DNA of 54,023 nucleotides, taken from NCBI GenBank assembly GCA_900321425.1, contig ONWA01000033.1, forward strand, positions 1 through 54,023, written 5' to 3'. The notes beneath the pieces were generated by a model. That model was not told the DNA's origin and searched no databases. It was given only the letters and a program-made list of their open reading frames with translations. The translations under genes were made by a program, and so were the position numbers. Origin of the DNA: an uncultured Prevotellaceae bacterium (lineage in GTDB: Bacteria; Bacteroidota; Bacteroidia; Bacteroidales; Bacteroidaceae). Shown one piece after another: positions 53,467-54,023 of the stretch (positions within the stretch are counted from its first letter, which is position 1; each line of letters begins with the position of its first letter).

Positions 53467-54023
53467 TTGATACTTTTGCGGTCATGAATTTCTTTCCGCC
53501 ACGGATGTAGAGCCCGCTCTTAGGGGCCTGACTCAATAGACGACCTGTAAGATCGTAATATTTGTTATCAGCGGCGACGGGCACAACGGTGATGTCGTTG
53601 ATGCCTGTCGTCGCTGTAATAATCTTTGTTGGGGTCTTGTTGTTTTCCACATAATAGCCATTGACAACATATTCTGTCCCATCGTGAGGTCGAGTAGAAT
53701 CATCATTTCTAGTAATAATGAAGTTGGTGGGGGCTGCTGATCCATGGAATATAAACTTGTAGATGTAATTTCCTGTATCAGTCTGTCCCATCAAGTTCAT
53801 AGAAGGACGGTCTCCCCATCCTTTATTGCTAGCTATACCTAAATGCTGTTGCTCGGTAGGACCTCCTCCCCAAACCCAGATTCTATAGTTAGCCTCTGTA
53901 GCTGTCTCGAAGAAGACAGAGATCTCGTTGGCATCATCAAGGGTGGGGGTATAGACCTCCACCTCTTTCTTGGGGATATCTTCATTGGAGTATGAGCCTT
54001 TGACGTAGACGCGGTAGCCTTTA
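53459..54023 (-). CDS. C-terminal part of a secreted protein, possibly an amylase-type enzyme (partial)
   Basis: At least 187 residues; the frame is open to the window edge. The sequence has a beta-rich module with ISVFFETATEANYRIWVWGG, then MNLMGQTDTGNYIYKFIFHG and NFIITRNDD, resembling starch-binding modules of the CBM26 type. The end (YYDLTGRLLSQAPKSGLYIR, then GGKKFMT) is the C-terminal tail seen on many exported Prevotella proteins, possibly a type IX secretion-type sorting signal. The upstream catalytic part is outside the window, so the activity is a guess. Confidence 0.6.
   Translation of the reverse strand, partial: KGYRVYVKGSYSNEDIPKKEVEVYTPTLDDANEISVFFETATEANYRIWVWGGGPTEQQHLGIASNKGWGDRPSMNLMGQTDTGNYIYKFIFHGSAAPTNFIITRNDDSTRPHDGTEYVVNGYYVENNKTPTKIITATTGINDITVVPVAADNKYYDLTGRLLSQAPKSGLYIRGGKKFMTAKVSTT

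Overview
The window looks like a chromosome segment of a Bacteroidales bacterium, most likely Prevotellaceae (Prevotella/Segatella type). Support comes from SusC/SusD-type outer-membrane uptake genes, propionate-pathway methylmalonyl-CoA mutase with a Na+-pumping decarboxylase, the Bacteroidetes promoter signature (TAnnTTTG with TTG/TTTG about 19-21 bp upstream) in front of many genes, and almost no Shine-Dalgarno sequences. The assignment comes from gene content and motifs only.

Layout. 1-4411: start of a probable MATE-like transporter, then ClC channel, fmt, an unlisted 37-residue ORF and rpe, with a convergent ECF sigma factor. 4583-15304: rmlA, then a beta-1,4-galactan utilisation locus read right to left (SusC, SusD, SusE-like binding protein, GH53 endo-galactanase, GH2 beta-galactosidase); the GH2 gene is broken. 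15472-19977: an unknown gene, a ZapB-like protein, zapA, rny, then two convergent LuxR-type regulators, one fused to a hemerythrin domain. 19993-29708: Na+-translocating decarboxylase subunits, an AspT-type transporter, a TraX-like membrane protein behind an array of 21-22 bp repeats, and mutA/mutB, where mutB has a frame break near its start. Together these suggest succinate-to-propionate metabolism coupled to sodium export, with the carboxyltransferase and epimerase encoded elsewhere.

30100-37330 is an AT-richer accessory block. It holds a leftward cluster of five genes (a two-TM protein, two tandem BspA-like/WG-repeat proteins ending in cysteine-rich zinc modules, and two small proteins). 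Diverging from it is an Abi_2-family (AbiD/AbiF-like) HEPN protein preceded by its own promoter and a compact, hairpin-rich, apparently non-coding transcript. An imperfect 14-bp direct repeat and structured inverted repeats lie at or near the block's edges.

37331-54023 is housekeeping: a DUF3298-like lipoprotein, pgk, queC, pheS, a DUF4348-like lipoprotein, murB, a probable small RNA, a YtxH/holin-X-like envelope trio, a SPOR lipoprotein, ruvX, def, a TPR protein, thrS-infC-rpmI-rplT, kdsA-kdsD (Kdo synthesis), and the 3' end of a secreted protein.

The strongest leads are: (1) the Abi_2 gene with its upstream structured RNA; (2) the same -1 frame break in both tandem BspA/WG genes, where the out-of-frame zinc module shows mostly silent differences between copies; (3) seven degenerate 21-22 bp quasi-palindromic repeats before the TraX-like gene; (4) a promoter-plus-terminator small RNA unit at 43457-43554. 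All function calls rest on reading motifs by eye; no database search was run.
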